Origin: Pirellulales bacterium
Lineage (GTDB): Bacteria; Planctomycetota; Planctomycetia; Pirellulales; Lacipirellulaceae
Direction: 5' to 3'
Assembly (NCBI GenBank): GCA_019636345.1
Contig: JAHBXQ010000002.1
Span: 124,001 to 188,000 of the forward strand
Length of the DNA: 64,000 nucleotides
Shown here: one piece after another, positions 18,492 to 27,363 of the stretch
Layout of the letters: each line of letters begins with the position of its first letter
Numbering within the stretch: position 1 is the stretch's first letter
Notes under the pieces: generated by a model
The model's database searches: none
What the model saw: the letters and a program-made list of their open reading frames with translations, nothing else
Told to the model about the DNA's origin: nothing
Position numbers and translations under genes: made by a program

Positions 18492-19682
18492 ATGGATCCG
18501 ACCGCCACGCCCCAATTTTCGCTCGCCGGCCAAGCCCTGCTGGATCACATCGCCGAGCGGGCTGCTCAGATGGCCAAGGCCGAGGTCCTGGCCCGCGAGG
18601 AACGCCGCAATCGGACGCTGACAACGGTGATCGCCGTGCTCGGCTTGGCCGGCGTGGGCGCCGTGATGGGAGGGCTCAAGCTGCTGGTTTGGCAAGAGAT
18701 GCACAGCGTCGAGACGCGCATGGCCGAGTTACGCGACGAACTCGACGCGGCCGTCGGCGCCCGCTTTGCGGACCAGACGATTCAAACCGTCAATCACGTC
18801 CGCGAGCAAGTGCTGGCCGACGTGGCGAAGGAACTGGGCGACGTGCGCCGGCAGCTGCAGGTCAACAGTCAGTTCGAGGAATACGCCGAGTTGGCCGACC
18901 GCGTGGCGGAGCGACTCTCGGGGGTTCATCGCGGCCAGGACAAGTACGTCGCCGCCGTATTGGGCGAGACGATGCAGGCGATCCGGGCCGTCGCCGCCGA
19001 GCCCGAGTTGACCGGCCGGACCCGGTTTCTGGTCGTGACGCGGCGCATCGTCGAGGTGCTCGTGCGGTTCAATCGGGTCGCTGAGATCGACGAAATCGAC
19101 GACCTGCTCGGGGACTTCATCCGCCGTGACGCCGAACTCGCCAAGGCCTTGGCCGACCACTACGGGCAACTGGTCGTCGGTTCGCCGTTGCCCCTGCCGG
19201 AGCAAGTTCGCCACGTCGAACGTCTTGAGCGCTACGCGACCGCCGCGGGGCACACGGTGTACGCCCACAAGCAACTCGTGTGGCGGCTGTTCCTGGAGTT
19301 CAAGCGCAACGGCTTCCAACGCACCGCCGCGACCGACGGCTTGCTGGAATCGTCACAAGACCTGACGCCTGAGAGCCGCGAGCAGTTTTGGTTCGATCTG
19401 TGCTTGTACAGCGACCCGTCGCTGTGGATGATCGCCGTCGACCAGCAGGGACGAGAGCTGAAACGGTTGATGGCTGCGCTCGTCGAGCGATATCCGATCG
19501 TCGCCAATATGATCGAACAGGTCGTCGAGGCGAATCCGGCCATCCAGCAGAACATCGCCGAGCGGCGGATGCGGACGCGATCGATCATGGCGACGCACGG
19601 GCAGCCCGCGGAGGACCAGCCGCAATCGCCCCCGCAAACCCCCGCAAAGACCGCAGCGGCGACGGGCGCCCAGAGACGCTAA
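18492..19682 (+). CDS. Hypothetical single-pass membrane protein
   Basis: Not recognised. 396 residues from the ATG at 18492, which has GGGGAA upstream; the longer in-frame reading covers the rpsB promoter region and is rejected. Residues 1-41 are charged, 42-66 form one membrane segment, and the large C-terminal part is charged and helical (heptad-rich around 70-130), ending in a Gln/Pro/Ala-rich tail. No enzyme motif is visible. It is divergent from rpsB and convergent with the CysQ-type gene (49 bp gap). Confidence 0.7.
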   Translation: MDPTATPQFSLAGQALLDHIAERAAQMAKAEVLAREERRNRTLTTVIAVLGLAGVGAVMGGLKLLVWQEMHSVETRMAELRDELDAAVGARFADQTIQTVNHVREQVLADVAKELGDVRRQLQVNSQFEEYAELADRVAERLSGVHRGQDKYVAAVLGETMQAIRAVAAEPELTGRTRFLVVTRRIVEVLVRFNRVAEIDEIDDLLGDFIRRDAELAKALADHYGQLVVGSPLPLPEQVRHVERLERYATAAGHTVYAHKQLVWRLFLEFKRNGFQRTAATDGLLESSQDLTPESREQFWFDLCLYSDPSLWMIAVDQQGRELKRLMAALVERYPIVANMIEQVVEANPAIQQNIAERRMRTRSIMATHGQPAEDQPQSPPQTPAKTAAATGAQRR

Positions 19683-19731
19683 AGGGCAGGAGGCGGGGCT
19701 GCTGCCGAAGCAGGACCCTTTCGCGTCCCCG

Positions 19732-20730
19732 CTACGCGCCAATCGCACGCAAACCCGCCAGAAACGCGTCGTGCAGCTTGCCGTTGGTGGCCAGCACGCC
19801 CCGATTGGTCGCCAATGTGCGACCGTGGGCGAAATCGAGCGGTTTCCCGTCGAGATCGGTGACGCGTCCCCCCGCTTCTTCGACGACGATCGACCCCGCC
19901 GCTTGGTCCCAGATCTTTTCGCGATAGTCGGGCCGTCCTGGCGAGAGGAGTCGCAGCAGCACGTCGCCGCCGCCGGCGGCCAGCACCGCGTACTTGGCCT
20001 GGCTGTCGAGCGGCACCGGCGGAGCCGACACGGCCAGTTTCTCGACGAGGGCGCCGATGCCCCCCGTGTCGGTGTGCCCTTTCTCGACCGAGCGGAGCAG
20101 CCGGGCCTCGGCGGGAGCGGCGACGTCGGCGACGCGGAGCTCGATCCACGGCGCCTGCGGTTCATCGAGCGGCTGCGTACGGACGCCTTGCCCGCGCACA
20201 GCCACGACCACCGAGCCGGCCCCCCCTTTGGCCGCGCGGGCCGCCCCTTCAAGTTCGGGACAGCCCAGGGCGCCAATCTCAACCTGCCCGTTGCGAATCA
20301 GGGCGAGCGCCACTGCGTACTGATCGCCGCGCAGGAAACCCTTGGTGCCGTCCACGGGATCGAGCGTCCAGAACTCCGCCGGCGGCTCAGTGTCGCCCCG
20401 ATCGATCCACTCGCAGACCGCGTCGGCCGTCGCCTCCGGCAGCACCGTCGCCACGAAGCGCGTGATTTGCTCAAGCGTCTCGCGACCCGCCTCCTCCCGC
20501 AGCACGGCCGCGTTCTCCTCGCCGACCAGCACGGCTTGCTCGTTCCAGGCCTGCAGCCGATGGGCCACCAGCGCTTGCGCCGCGAAATCGGCGACCGTCA
20601 CCGGCGACCGATCGTCTTTTGTGAGCGCTCCGCCGATCAGTTCGGATTGAACGAGGCGAACAAGCTGCGCCGCCTCGCGGACTGCGGCAACGGCGAACTG
20701 AACCGCGGGGACGTCAAACGGAGAACTCAC
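19732..20730 (-). CDS. cysQ: 3'(2'),5'-bisphosphate nucleotidase (CysQ/Hal2 type)
   Basis: Lithium-sensitive phosphatase family that removes the 3'-phosphate of PAP/PAPS. Metal-binding motifs are intact: DRSPVTVADFAAQA, VGEE, WTLDPVDGTKGFLRG, and WDQAAGSIVVEEAGG near the C-terminus. I chose the GTG at 20730 (332 residues) over an ATG at 20778, because AGGAG lies about 8 nt ahead of the GTG and the protein then starts at the conserved first helix. An inositol-monophosphatase-like role is the alternative, but FLRG favours the Hal2 branch. Confidence 0.88.
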   Translation of the reverse strand: MSSPFDVPAVQFAVAAVREAAQLVRLVQSELIGGALTKDDRSPVTVADFAAQALVAHRLQAWNEQAVLVGEENAAVLREEAGRETLEQITRFVATVLPEATADAVCEWIDRGDTEPPAEFWTLDPVDGTKGFLRGDQYAVALALIRNGQVEIGALGCPELEGAARAAKGGAGSVVVAVRGQGVRTQPLDEPQAPWIELRVADVAAPAEARLLRSVEKGHTDTGGIGALVEKLAVSAPPVPLDSQAKYAVLAAGGGDVLLRLLSPGRPDYREKIWDQAAGSIVVEEAGGRVTDLDGKPLDFAHGRTLATNRGVLATNGKLHDAFLAGLRAIGA

Positions 20731-21037
20731 GCTGTCGACTCCTGGAAGTTGGAATTTGCGGCGCGCGTTTTGCGCCATGGCCCGCGAGTTGATGCCGGGG
20801 CTGGGGAGGGATCGGCTCGCAGCAACCCGCAGGATCCGTCCGGCCTGCGATTGTCGGGCGTCTGGAGTCGGGCTTTTCGCCGCCCCCAGAGGGGCGGTTT
20901 CGAAATAGCCGAGAGCTTCGCTCTGCTCCGACCCAGCCGCCCAAATGGGTTCTTGGATGTGCGCTCACGCCCAGTGGTTTGTCAGCCTGCGACCAAGCGC
21001 TCGTTGCGGGCCGGGAGAGGCGCACAGGCGGCAGAAG

Positions 21038-21108
21038 CTACCCCGCCAGGGCTCGAACCTGGAATGAGGGAATCAAAATCCCTAGTGTTACCATTACACC
21101 ACGGGGTA
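21038..21108 (-). tRNA. tRNA-Gln (anticodon UUG)
   Basis: The minus strand folds as a full cloverleaf. The acceptor TACCCCG pairs with CGGGGTA. The D arm contains GGTGTAATGGTAACAC. The anticodon stem AGGGA/TCCCT encloses loop TTTTGAT, with anticodon TTG. The T arm is CCAGG-TTCGAAC-CTGG, with discriminator G. CCA is not encoded. It lies alone between rex and cysQ. Confidence 0.95.
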
Positions 21109-21202
21109 GTGGCGGGCGCGCCGCGGACTTGTCGCCAAGGCGCCGCCCAACTGCTGCCAGCAGAGCAGTTTACGGCGAAGGCCCCGCAGGGAAAAGGGCC
21201 GC

Positions 21203-21877
21203 CTACTCGTCGCCGACTTTTAACCGATTCGCCACGGCAAAAGTCACCTGTTCCAGCTCGCGGGCTAGGTCGACCCCCACTTTGCTGACTCCCTCAGGGA
21301 CGTTCACCGTCACCGGGGCGAAGTTGACGATCCCCGAAACCCCAGCCGCTACGAGTTTGTCGGTCGTCGGCTGGGCGAATGGCGCCGGCACGGCGACGAT
21401 GCCGATCTCGATCCGCAGTCGCCGGACTTCCTCGACAAGCGACTCCATGGGATAGACCGGCACCCCCTCGACGGGGCTTCCCGCTTTGCTTGAGTCCGAG
21501 TCGAACGCTGCGACGATGACGAACCCTTGCGGCTCGAACCCGCGGTAACCCAACAGGGCTCGGCCCAGATTGCCTACGCCTACCAACCCGACGTTCCAGG
21601 TGCGGTCGGTCCCGAGGATCTTGCGGATCTCGGCGACGAGCTCGTCGCAGCGATATCCGATGCCTGGGTGGCCGAAGTGCCCGAAATGGGCCAGATCTTT
21701 GCGAACCTGAGCGTCCGTGAACCCGAGCCGCCGGCCGAGTTGGCTGCTGCTGGTGGTCTGGCGGTTCTCGGCCAGCAAGTGATGGAGTTCGCGCAGATAC
21801 ATGCTGAGCCGGTTGACGACGGCCGCGGGAACGGCGGTTCCGTCCGGTCTCGCAGGAGTGGGCTTGGAAGAGCTCAT
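21203..21877 (-). CDS. rex: Redox-sensing transcriptional repressor Rex
   Basis: Dimeric repressor sensing NADH/NAD+ that controls respiratory and fermentative genes. Residues 10-80 form the winged helix (VVNRLSMYLRELHHLLAE, TSSSQLGRRLGFTDAQVRKD, FGHFGHPGIGY). The Rossmann core has VGVGNLGRALLGY and NFAPVTVNVPEGV, followed by the domain-swapped C-terminal helix (VDLARELEQVTFAVAN). The ATG at 21877 gives 224 residues, normal for the family; no Shine-Dalgarno is visible. I found no clean Rex operator (TTGTGA-N-TCACAA type) in intergenic DNA of the window. Confidence 0.95.
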   Translation of the reverse strand: MSSSKPTPARPDGTAVPAAVVNRLSMYLRELHHLLAENRQTTSSSQLGRRLGFTDAQVRKDLAHFGHFGHPGIGYRCDELVAEIRKILGTDRTWNVGLVGVGNLGRALLGYRGFEPQGFVIVAAFDSDSSKAGSPVEGVPVYPMESLVEEVRRLRIEIGIVAVPAPFAQPTTDKLVAAGVSGIVNFAPVTVNVPEGVSKVGVDLARELEQVTFAVANRLKVGDE

Positions 21878-22232
21878 GCGACGTGCTGGCGCCAGGGCCG
21901 TGGCAAGTTCGTCGTCCGCAGCGGTCGAGACGACGCGATTTGACCGAAGGCTAATCAGCAGCATGACTTGCGAAGAGGCCGCCGCTGCCGCATTTACTCT
22001 AAATCAACGTCCATCCCGCAGCAAGACAAACTTGCTTCGGGAGGCGGAACGGGGGGTGCGACGATTTGTTGGATTCTGCCGATTCTGCCGCCGATACCAG
22101 TTTTGCGGGTTTGCTAGACAAGCAGGCCGGGGGATTGGCCCGGCAAACGACCCATAGCGCCCGGCCGGCCCCGCAGCCGACCGAGCCACCGTCGGCCGCC
22201 GCGCCGGCGTCGACTCACAGGGGGGATATTCG

Positions 22233-22778
22233 ATGAGACAATGCATCGCGCTTGCGAGCCTGGCGTGCCTGTTCGCCGCCGGCTGCGCAAACTCTGGTTT
22301 CTTGGGCAATCGGGGCGGTGAAGCGAGTCATGTCGCGGTCTCGCGGAACGCTCCGCGGCCGGGCGTGTTCCGCTCGCCTGGGGCCCCCTGTTGCGAGCTC
22401 TGCTCGTTCAACAGCAAAGGGGGCTGCGACGCCGATTGCGGTTGCAGCGTGGGCGGGTGCTGCGAGGACGATTGTTGCGGCGACGAGTGCTGCGGCAACG
22501 GCAAGGGCCGGAAGGGCAAAGGCCTCTTTAGCGGAGGACTGTTCGGCAGTCGGAGCGGCGGAAAGGCCTGCGGCAACGATCCTTGCAACTGCAATCCCGG
22601 CATGTGCGGCGTCGTCGGGGGGCTCGCCAGCGGGTTCTGTCCTCACGGCGGCGGATACCCCGAGTACCCGACCTACAATCCCGGCCCGCCTACCGGGCAA
22701 GTCGCTTATCCCTACTACACGGTCCGCGGTCCGCGGGACTTTCTGATGAGCAACCCGCCTTCAATCGGACCGTATTGA
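22233..22778 (+). CDS. Cys-rich, Gly/Pro-rich lipoprotein (planctomycete type)
   Basis: 181 residues with a lipoprotein signal ending LFAAGC (Cys18 lipidated). The mature part carries many Cys, mostly as CC pairs (PCCELCSF, GGCCEDDCCGDECCG, CNCNPGMCG), and ends in a Tyr/Pro-rich tail (YPEYPTYNPGPPTGQ) closing with NPPSIGPY. Tails of this kind are, from memory, common in Pirellulales surface lipoproteins; function is unknown. Cys pairs could bind metal or crosslink. A hairpin terminator follows. It is divergent from rex. Confidence 0.8.
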   Translation: MRQCIALASLACLFAAGCANSGFLGNRGGEASHVAVSRNAPRPGVFRSPGAPCCELCSFNSKGGCDADCGCSVGGCCEDDCCGDECCGNGKGRKGKGLFSGGLFGSRSGGKACGNDPCNCNPGMCGVVGGLASGFCPHGGGYPEYPTYNPGPPTGQVAYPYYTVRGPRDFLMSNPPSIGPY

Positions 22779-22848
22779 GCGGAGACTGGGTCGCCCGGTA
22801 GCCGTTTCTGCCGACGCTCAAAAACGCTGCGAGCAGGGACGCTCGCAT

Positions 22849-22899
22849 AGCCAGCCGCCCTTCGTGCACGGACTCGCACGCCAGGCGGCTGGCTTTTTC
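22849..22899 (+). terminator. Intrinsic terminator after the Cys-rich lipoprotein
   Basis: AGCCAGCCGCC pairs with GGCGGCTGGCT around a roughly 24-nt interval, followed by TTTTTCT on the plus strand, 70 bp past the lipoprotein stop. The remaining 22900-23198 shows no gene I can support. Confidence 0.8.
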
Positions 22900-23198
22900 T
22901 ATGCGCTCGCGGTCGTGCCGTCCGATTTGGCAGGGGCGATGCGCACCGGGAATCGGCGCCCGCTTTGCGGCAGGCAGGCGCAATCGCGCGTCCTCGGCAG
23001 GTTGTGCAAGCTGATCGAGGTTTCCTGCAACCGGAAGGTCGCATCGACAGGAGACGGCTGAATTTGACTGTGCGATCAAGCCCGGGCATGTGCGAAAGTC
23101 GGCCGGTTCGTTGCGATCCCGCTCCAACGCGGCGCACGAAATAGAATGGGGGGATCGAGCGCGCCTCGCCGCCGACACCGAACTCGACGCCTCGCCCC

Positions 23199-24563
23199 AT
23201 GAATCAGCCTCGCGCCGTCTGCCGTCGTCAGTTTCTTGCCCGTGCCGCGGCCGCGCCGTTGTTCGTGCGGGCGACGGCGTTGGGTTACGGCGCGCCGCCG
23301 CCGGCCAGCGGGCGCGTGCGGATGGGCCTCGTCGGGTGCGGCATTCACGGCGGGGGGTGGAATCTCGACCAGATGTTCGCCGATCCCCGGCAACAGGTGG
23401 TCGCGGTTTGCGACGTCGACGCGAACCACGCCGCCGCCGCGGCCGAGCGCGTCGACCGCCACTACTCGACCATGCTCGGTCGGTCGTACCGCTGCGACGT
23501 CTACCGTGACTTTCGCGATCTGGTTAATCGTCGCGATCTCGACGCGGTCGACGTCGCCACGCCCGACCACTGGCACGCCGCGATCGCGATCATGGCCCTC
23601 CGCGCCGGCAAGCATGTCATCTGCGAAAAGCCGCTGTCTCTCACCGTACGCGAGGGGCGGCTTATGGCCGACGAGGCGAAGCGGAGCGGGCTGGCGTTCC
23701 AAACAGCCATGGAGAGCCGTTCTATCGACACCCATATTCGCTTGGCCGAGCTGGTTCGCGGCGGGTTCATCGGGGAGTTGAAGCACGTCAAGGTGCTGCT
23801 CGAGCGGGGGAACGCCGGCCGGGGGAACGAGGAGTTCACGGAGCAACCGCCGCCGCCCCATCTCGACTACGACATGTGGCAGGGGCAGGCCCCCGAGGCG
23901 CCGTACTGCCCGGCGCGGGTTCACAACACCTACCGATGGAATCTGGCGTATTCGGGGGGGCGGCTCACCGACTGGGGCGCTCACCTCATCGATCTCGCTC
24001 AGTGGGCGAGCGGTCGACAATTGTCCGGCCCGGTCGCCGTCGAGGGGACCGGCGTCTTTCCGCCGCGCGACGCGGTGTGGAACACGGCGACCGACTTCGA
24101 CCTGCACTACCGCTACGCCGACGGCCTGACGATGCACGTCTGGGGGGAGGTCCCCGGGATCAAGTTCGAGGGGACCGAGGGCTGGATTATGTTTCGCGGC
24201 TGGCGGCAGCCGTTGCGGGCAAGCGATCCCAAGATTCTTGACGCGACGATCCCTCCGGAGAAGCGACTGCATCGGCCCCGGACAATTATTCCACGGACCG
24301 CTGAGACGGTCGGCGGCGAACACCTCGACTTCGTCGATTGCATTCTCAACGGAGGCGAACCCTACGCCCCCGCCGAAGTCGGGCACCGGACTGCGACCGT
24401 CGCCCACCTGGGCAACATCGCCATGCGGCTGGGACGGCCGCTGGCGTGGGACCCCCAGCGGGAGGAGTTCCCCGCCGAACCCGAGGCCAACATCTTGCTG
24501 GAGCGTCCACAGCGAGAGCCCTGGTCGTTGGCGCGTATCGATTCGTGGATCAACGTGGGGTGA
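23199..24563 (+). CDS. Tat-exported Gfo/Idh/MocA-family oxidoreductase
   Basis: 454 residues beginning with a twin-arginine signal (CRRQFLARAAAAPLF). The NAD(P)-binding domain follows (VRMGLVGCGIHGGG, VVAVCDVD, VDVATPDHWHA, GKHVICEKPLSL with the conserved EKP), then the C-terminal substrate domain (NTYRWNLAYSGGRLTDWGAHLIDLAQW, where the GxxxDWGxHxxD segment is typical of planctomycete members). The reaction is probably NAD(P)-dependent oxidation or cleavage of a sugar or sugar derivative in the periplasm. The substrate is unknown, and no partner genes are adjacent. Confidence 0.88.
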   Translation: MNQPRAVCRRQFLARAAAAPLFVRATALGYGAPPPASGRVRMGLVGCGIHGGGWNLDQMFADPRQQVVAVCDVDANHAAAAAERVDRHYSTMLGRSYRCDVYRDFRDLVNRRDLDAVDVATPDHWHAAIAIMALRAGKHVICEKPLSLTVREGRLMADEAKRSGLAFQTAMESRSIDTHIRLAELVRGGFIGELKHVKVLLERGNAGRGNEEFTEQPPPPHLDYDMWQGQAPEAPYCPARVHNTYRWNLAYSGGRLTDWGAHLIDLAQWASGRQLSGPVAVEGTGVFPPRDAVWNTATDFDLHYRYADGLTMHVWGEVPGIKFEGTEGWIMFRGWRQPLRASDPKILDATIPPEKRLHRPRTIIPRTAETVGGEHLDFVDCILNGGEPYAPAEVGHRTATVAHLGNIAMRLGRPLAWDPQREEFPAEPEANILLERPQREPWSLARIDSWINVG

Positions 24564-25148
24564 GCGACTCCATGTGTGCGAACGATGCCGCGCACTGCGA
24601 GTCGAGATCGCTCAGTTCGCGGAAACGTGGCGCCTGACTCCGAGGCGCGCCGTGACTAACCCGTGACGAGCATGTCTCTCGATACGGACATCGTTGTTAT
24701 CGACGATTTCGGCAATCGCAAACGCCGAGCAAAGTCCTCTTGGTCGTGATCTTGAGTGCGGCTCACGTACGCAATATGTACGCACTGGCCAACCGCTGAA
24801 CACTTCGAGCAGGGATTCTTCTCCCCTGCGGCAGACGGCAGTCGCTCAAGTCCCCCGGCGCGGAACTTGCTCAAGTCACGACCATCTTGCGAGCAATCGA
24901 ACGGCGGGACGCGAACGTGCGTGGCCGTTCCGATTGATCTCGACCGACCATGCCTCCGCCCGCTCGACGAGCACCGTCCCCGCCGCGGGCGCCGAATGTT
25001 GCCGATGCTGGATCGCACAGCGTAGCGACGCCGACTCTCGGGTCGTCGGCTACGGTCATGCGACACAATCCTCCTGCAACGTCAGGCGACGCCGATCGCG
25101 AACTGTTGAGCAATCGGACACGACCCGCACCCGCCTGCAAAACATCCC
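24564..25148 (+). other. 585-bp region without a supported gene
   Basis: No reading frame here looks convincing. A minus-strand frame at 24656-25066 is open but Arg/Ser-rich in its first half, as shadow frames are. The region is somewhat less GC-rich than its neighbours. It contains a direct repeat GTACGCA-ATAT-GTACGCA near 24768-24788. The promoter of the downstream oadG/oadB pair probably lies in its right part, but I could not assign it. Confidence 0.5.
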
Positions 25149-25526
25149 ATGCACGAAGCCGTCATCCTGATCGCCGCCGACTTGCCCGTTCACCCTTCGC
25201 CCGGCGAGATGCTTAGCTTTCTTGCCGGGGGGGTCGCCGTCGTCCTGGCCGCATTGTCGTTCATCGCCCTGTGCACCAGTTCCGTGGGCTTGGCGCTCAA
25301 GCTGCTGGCGCCGAGGACGCCGGTCCATGCCTCGGCCTCGGCCGGGGTCGTCGCCGACGAACTGTCCGAGGACGTCGCGGTGGTGATCGCCGCGGCCGTG
25401 GCGGTGGCGATCCAGGAGCCGCACCGCATCCACTACGTCCGCAGCTACGACGAATCGATCTGGACGCTCGGGGGCCGGATGCAGCATCACAGTTCGCACC
25501 AAATTCAACCGCGGGACCGTCGCTGA
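25149..25526 (+). CDS. oadG: Sodium-pumping decarboxylase gamma subunit-like (OadG family)
   Basis: A 125-residue protein with one membrane helix near residues 22-50 (GGVAVVLAALSFIALCTSSVG), then DELSEDVAVVIAAAVAVAI and PHRIHYVR. That is the helix-plus-acidic-plus-AAAVA layout of OAD gamma subunits. The gamma subunit anchors the carboxyltransferase alpha subunit to the beta subunit and carries metal ligands near its C-terminus. It is 36 bp upstream of the beta subunit, as in known operons, but longer after the helix than the shortest versions. Confidence 0.75.
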   Translation: MHEAVILIAADLPVHPSPGEMLSFLAGGVAVVLAALSFIALCTSSVGLALKLLAPRTPVHASASAGVVADELSEDVAVVIAAAVAVAIQEPHRIHYVRSYDESIWTLGGRMQHHSSHQIQPRDRR

Positions 25527-25562
25527 ATCGATCCGTTCCGCCGGCGTCAGAGAGCTCGCCCC

Positions 25563-26693
25563 ATGCTCCAGGATTTCTACGAGATCACAGCGTTCGACTC
25601 CGTGACCGGCCCCATGATCATCATGTGGGCGATCACGGCCCTGCTCGTCTACCTGGCGATCGCCAAAGAGTTTGAGCCGATGCTGCTGCTGCCAATCGCC
25701 TTCGGGTCGCTCTTGGCCAATTTGCCGACGATCGGCATTCTCAACCCGCCTCACAACGGCGAGCCGGGAGGGCTGTACTACTACATTTTCAAAGGGGTGG
25801 AGTGGGAACTCTTCCCGCCGCTGATTTTTTTGGGCGTAGGAGCGCTCACCGATTTCGGCCCGTTGATTGCCAATCCTCGAACTCTGCTGCTGGGCGCCGC
25901 GGCGCAGGGCGGCGTGTTCGTCACCTTCCTGGGCGCGTATTGGCTGGGATTCACGCCGCAGGAAGCGGCCTCGATCGGCATTATCGGCGGAGCCGACGGG
26001 CCGACGTCGATCTTCATCGCGAACAAGCTCGCCCCCGATTTGGTCGGACCGATTGCGGTGGCCGCTTACTCTTATATGGCCCTTGTGCCGCTGATCCAGC
26101 CCCCGATCATGCGGGCCCTGACGACCGATGCGGAACGTCGAATCCGCATGAAATCGCTCCGCAAAGTCAGCAAACGCGAGCGGCTGATCTTCGCGTTCAT
26201 GACGCTCATCGTCTGCATTTTGATCGTCCCTTACGCCTCGGCTCTGATCGCGATGCTCATGTTGGGAAACATCCTCCGCGAGAGCGGCGTCGTCGAGCGG
26301 CTCTCGAAGGCCGCCCAGAACGAAGTGATCAACGTGATCACGATCTTTCTGGGCTCAAGCGTCGGCATCACGATGACGAGCGACTCGTTTCTGCAGGCCA
26401 AAACGCTCAAGATTCTGTCGATGGGGGTCGTCGCGTTCAGCGTGTCGACGGCGTCCGGCGTCCTGCTGGCCAAGCTGATGAACCTGCTCAGCCCCGCCAA
26501 GCCGATCAATCCGCTGATCGGTTCGGCCGGCGTCTCGGCCGTGCCGATGGCGGCCCGAGTTTCCCAGATCGAGGGGCAGCGCGTCGACCCGCAAAACCAC
26601 CTGTTGATGCACGCGATGGGCCCCAACGTCGCAGGCGTTATCGGCACGGCAGTCGTCGCGGGATACTTCATCGCCCGGCTGTCGGGGCGGTAG
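25563..26693 (+). CDS. oadB: Sodium ion-translocating decarboxylase beta subunit
   Basis: The Na+-translocating membrane subunit of oxaloacetate/methylmalonyl-CoA/glutaconyl-CoA decarboxylases, which couples decarboxylation of carboxybiotin to Na+ export. The 376 residues have about nine to eleven helices. The functional motifs are present: [10 protein letters not shown] with Asp145, the Na+-site Asp, then [20 protein letters not shown], and [19 protein letters not shown] near the end. No biotin-carrying alpha subunit lies in the window, so the substrate cannot be assigned; it must be encoded elsewhere. Confidence 0.92.
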   Translation: MLQDFYEITAFDSVTGPMIIMWAITALLVYLAIAKEFEPMLLLPIAFGSLLANLPTIGILNPPHNGEPGGLYYYIFKGVEWELFPPLIFLGVGALTDFGPLIANPRTLLLGAAAQGGVFVTFLGAYWLGFTPQEAASIGIIGGADGPTSIFIANKLAPDLVGPIAVAAYSYMALVPLIQPPIMRALTTDAERRIRMKSLRKVSKRERLIFAFMTLIVCILIVPYASALIAMLMLGNILRESGVVERLSKAAQNEVINVITIFLGSSVGITMTSDSFLQAKTLKILSMGVVAFSVSTASGVLLAKLMNLLSPAKPINPLIGSAGVSAVPMAARVSQIEGQRVDPQNHLLMHAMGPNVAGVIGTAVVAGYFIARLSGR

Positions 26694-26720
26694 GTCGACG
26701 CAAGTCCGCACCCGAGCGGT

Positions 26721-27128
26721 TTACTTCTCCGGCACGGCGTCGCGGAGGACTTCCTCGCTGACGTAGATCGGCAGCGGCGGATCGCAGGTGACGGCCACCG
26801 CGATCGCGTCGCTGGGGCGGGCGTCGACCTCGATCAGCTCTCCCTCTTGTCGGACGCGCAGCACCGCGTAATACGTGTGGTCCTTCAGCGTGCTGATGAC
26901 CACGTCCTGGAACTCGCCGCCGAGCTGCTCGACGGCGTTGACCAGCAGGTCGTGCGTCAACGGGCGCGGGGTCTCGTGTTTCTTCACGTGGCGATCAATG
27001 CTCGTCGCCTCGAAGATGCCGATAAGGATCGGAAAGCTGCGCTCGCCGTCGATCTCTTTCAGCCAGATCACCTGTTCACTGGTGACCTCGCTGATGATGA
27101 TTCGAGACAACTCCATCGCAACAGGCAT
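26721..27128 (-). CDS. DUF151 / bifunctional nuclease-family protein
   Basis: 135 residues from the ATG at 27128, which has AAGGA 8 nt upstream. Motifs: MELSRIIISEV at the start, FPILIGIFEATSID, RPLTHDLLVNAVEQLGG, and the nuclease-associated VDARPSDAIAVAVTCDPPLPIYVSEEVL. Members are small acidic RNases/DNases in Thermotoga and plants. Its cellular role in bacteria is unsettled. It is convergent with oadB (27-bp gap). Confidence 0.88.
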   Translation of the reverse strand: MPVAMELSRIIISEVTSEQVIWLKEIDGERSFPILIGIFEATSIDRHVKKHETPRPLTHDLLVNAVEQLGGEFQDVVISTLKDHTYYAVLRVRQEGELIEVDARPSDAIAVAVTCDPPLPIYVSEEVLRDAVPEK

Positions 27129-27363
27129 CGCGGCGTTCCTTAGACGGCAAGCAAGGGCGAGAGCCCGACTCCGAGCCGACGTCGCCCCCGGAGCAGCAGC
27201 GTCATTATAGAAACCCCGTAGCGCCGGGGGGAAGAGTCGCGACGAAAGCGACAAGCGGAGAAAAACTCAGCCGCTCAACACGGACGCCCGGGGTTGTCTG
27301 TTGACGGCCCCGGGCGCTCCGCAGTTGGCCGATCAATGGCCCGTCGCAGGGTATGGCCCCGGA

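Noticed and set aside
24656-25066. Leftward 136-codon frame between the oxidoreductase and oadG
   Set aside because: No start-site evidence, low-complexity Arg/Ser first half, no recognised domain; kept only as part of the gap description.
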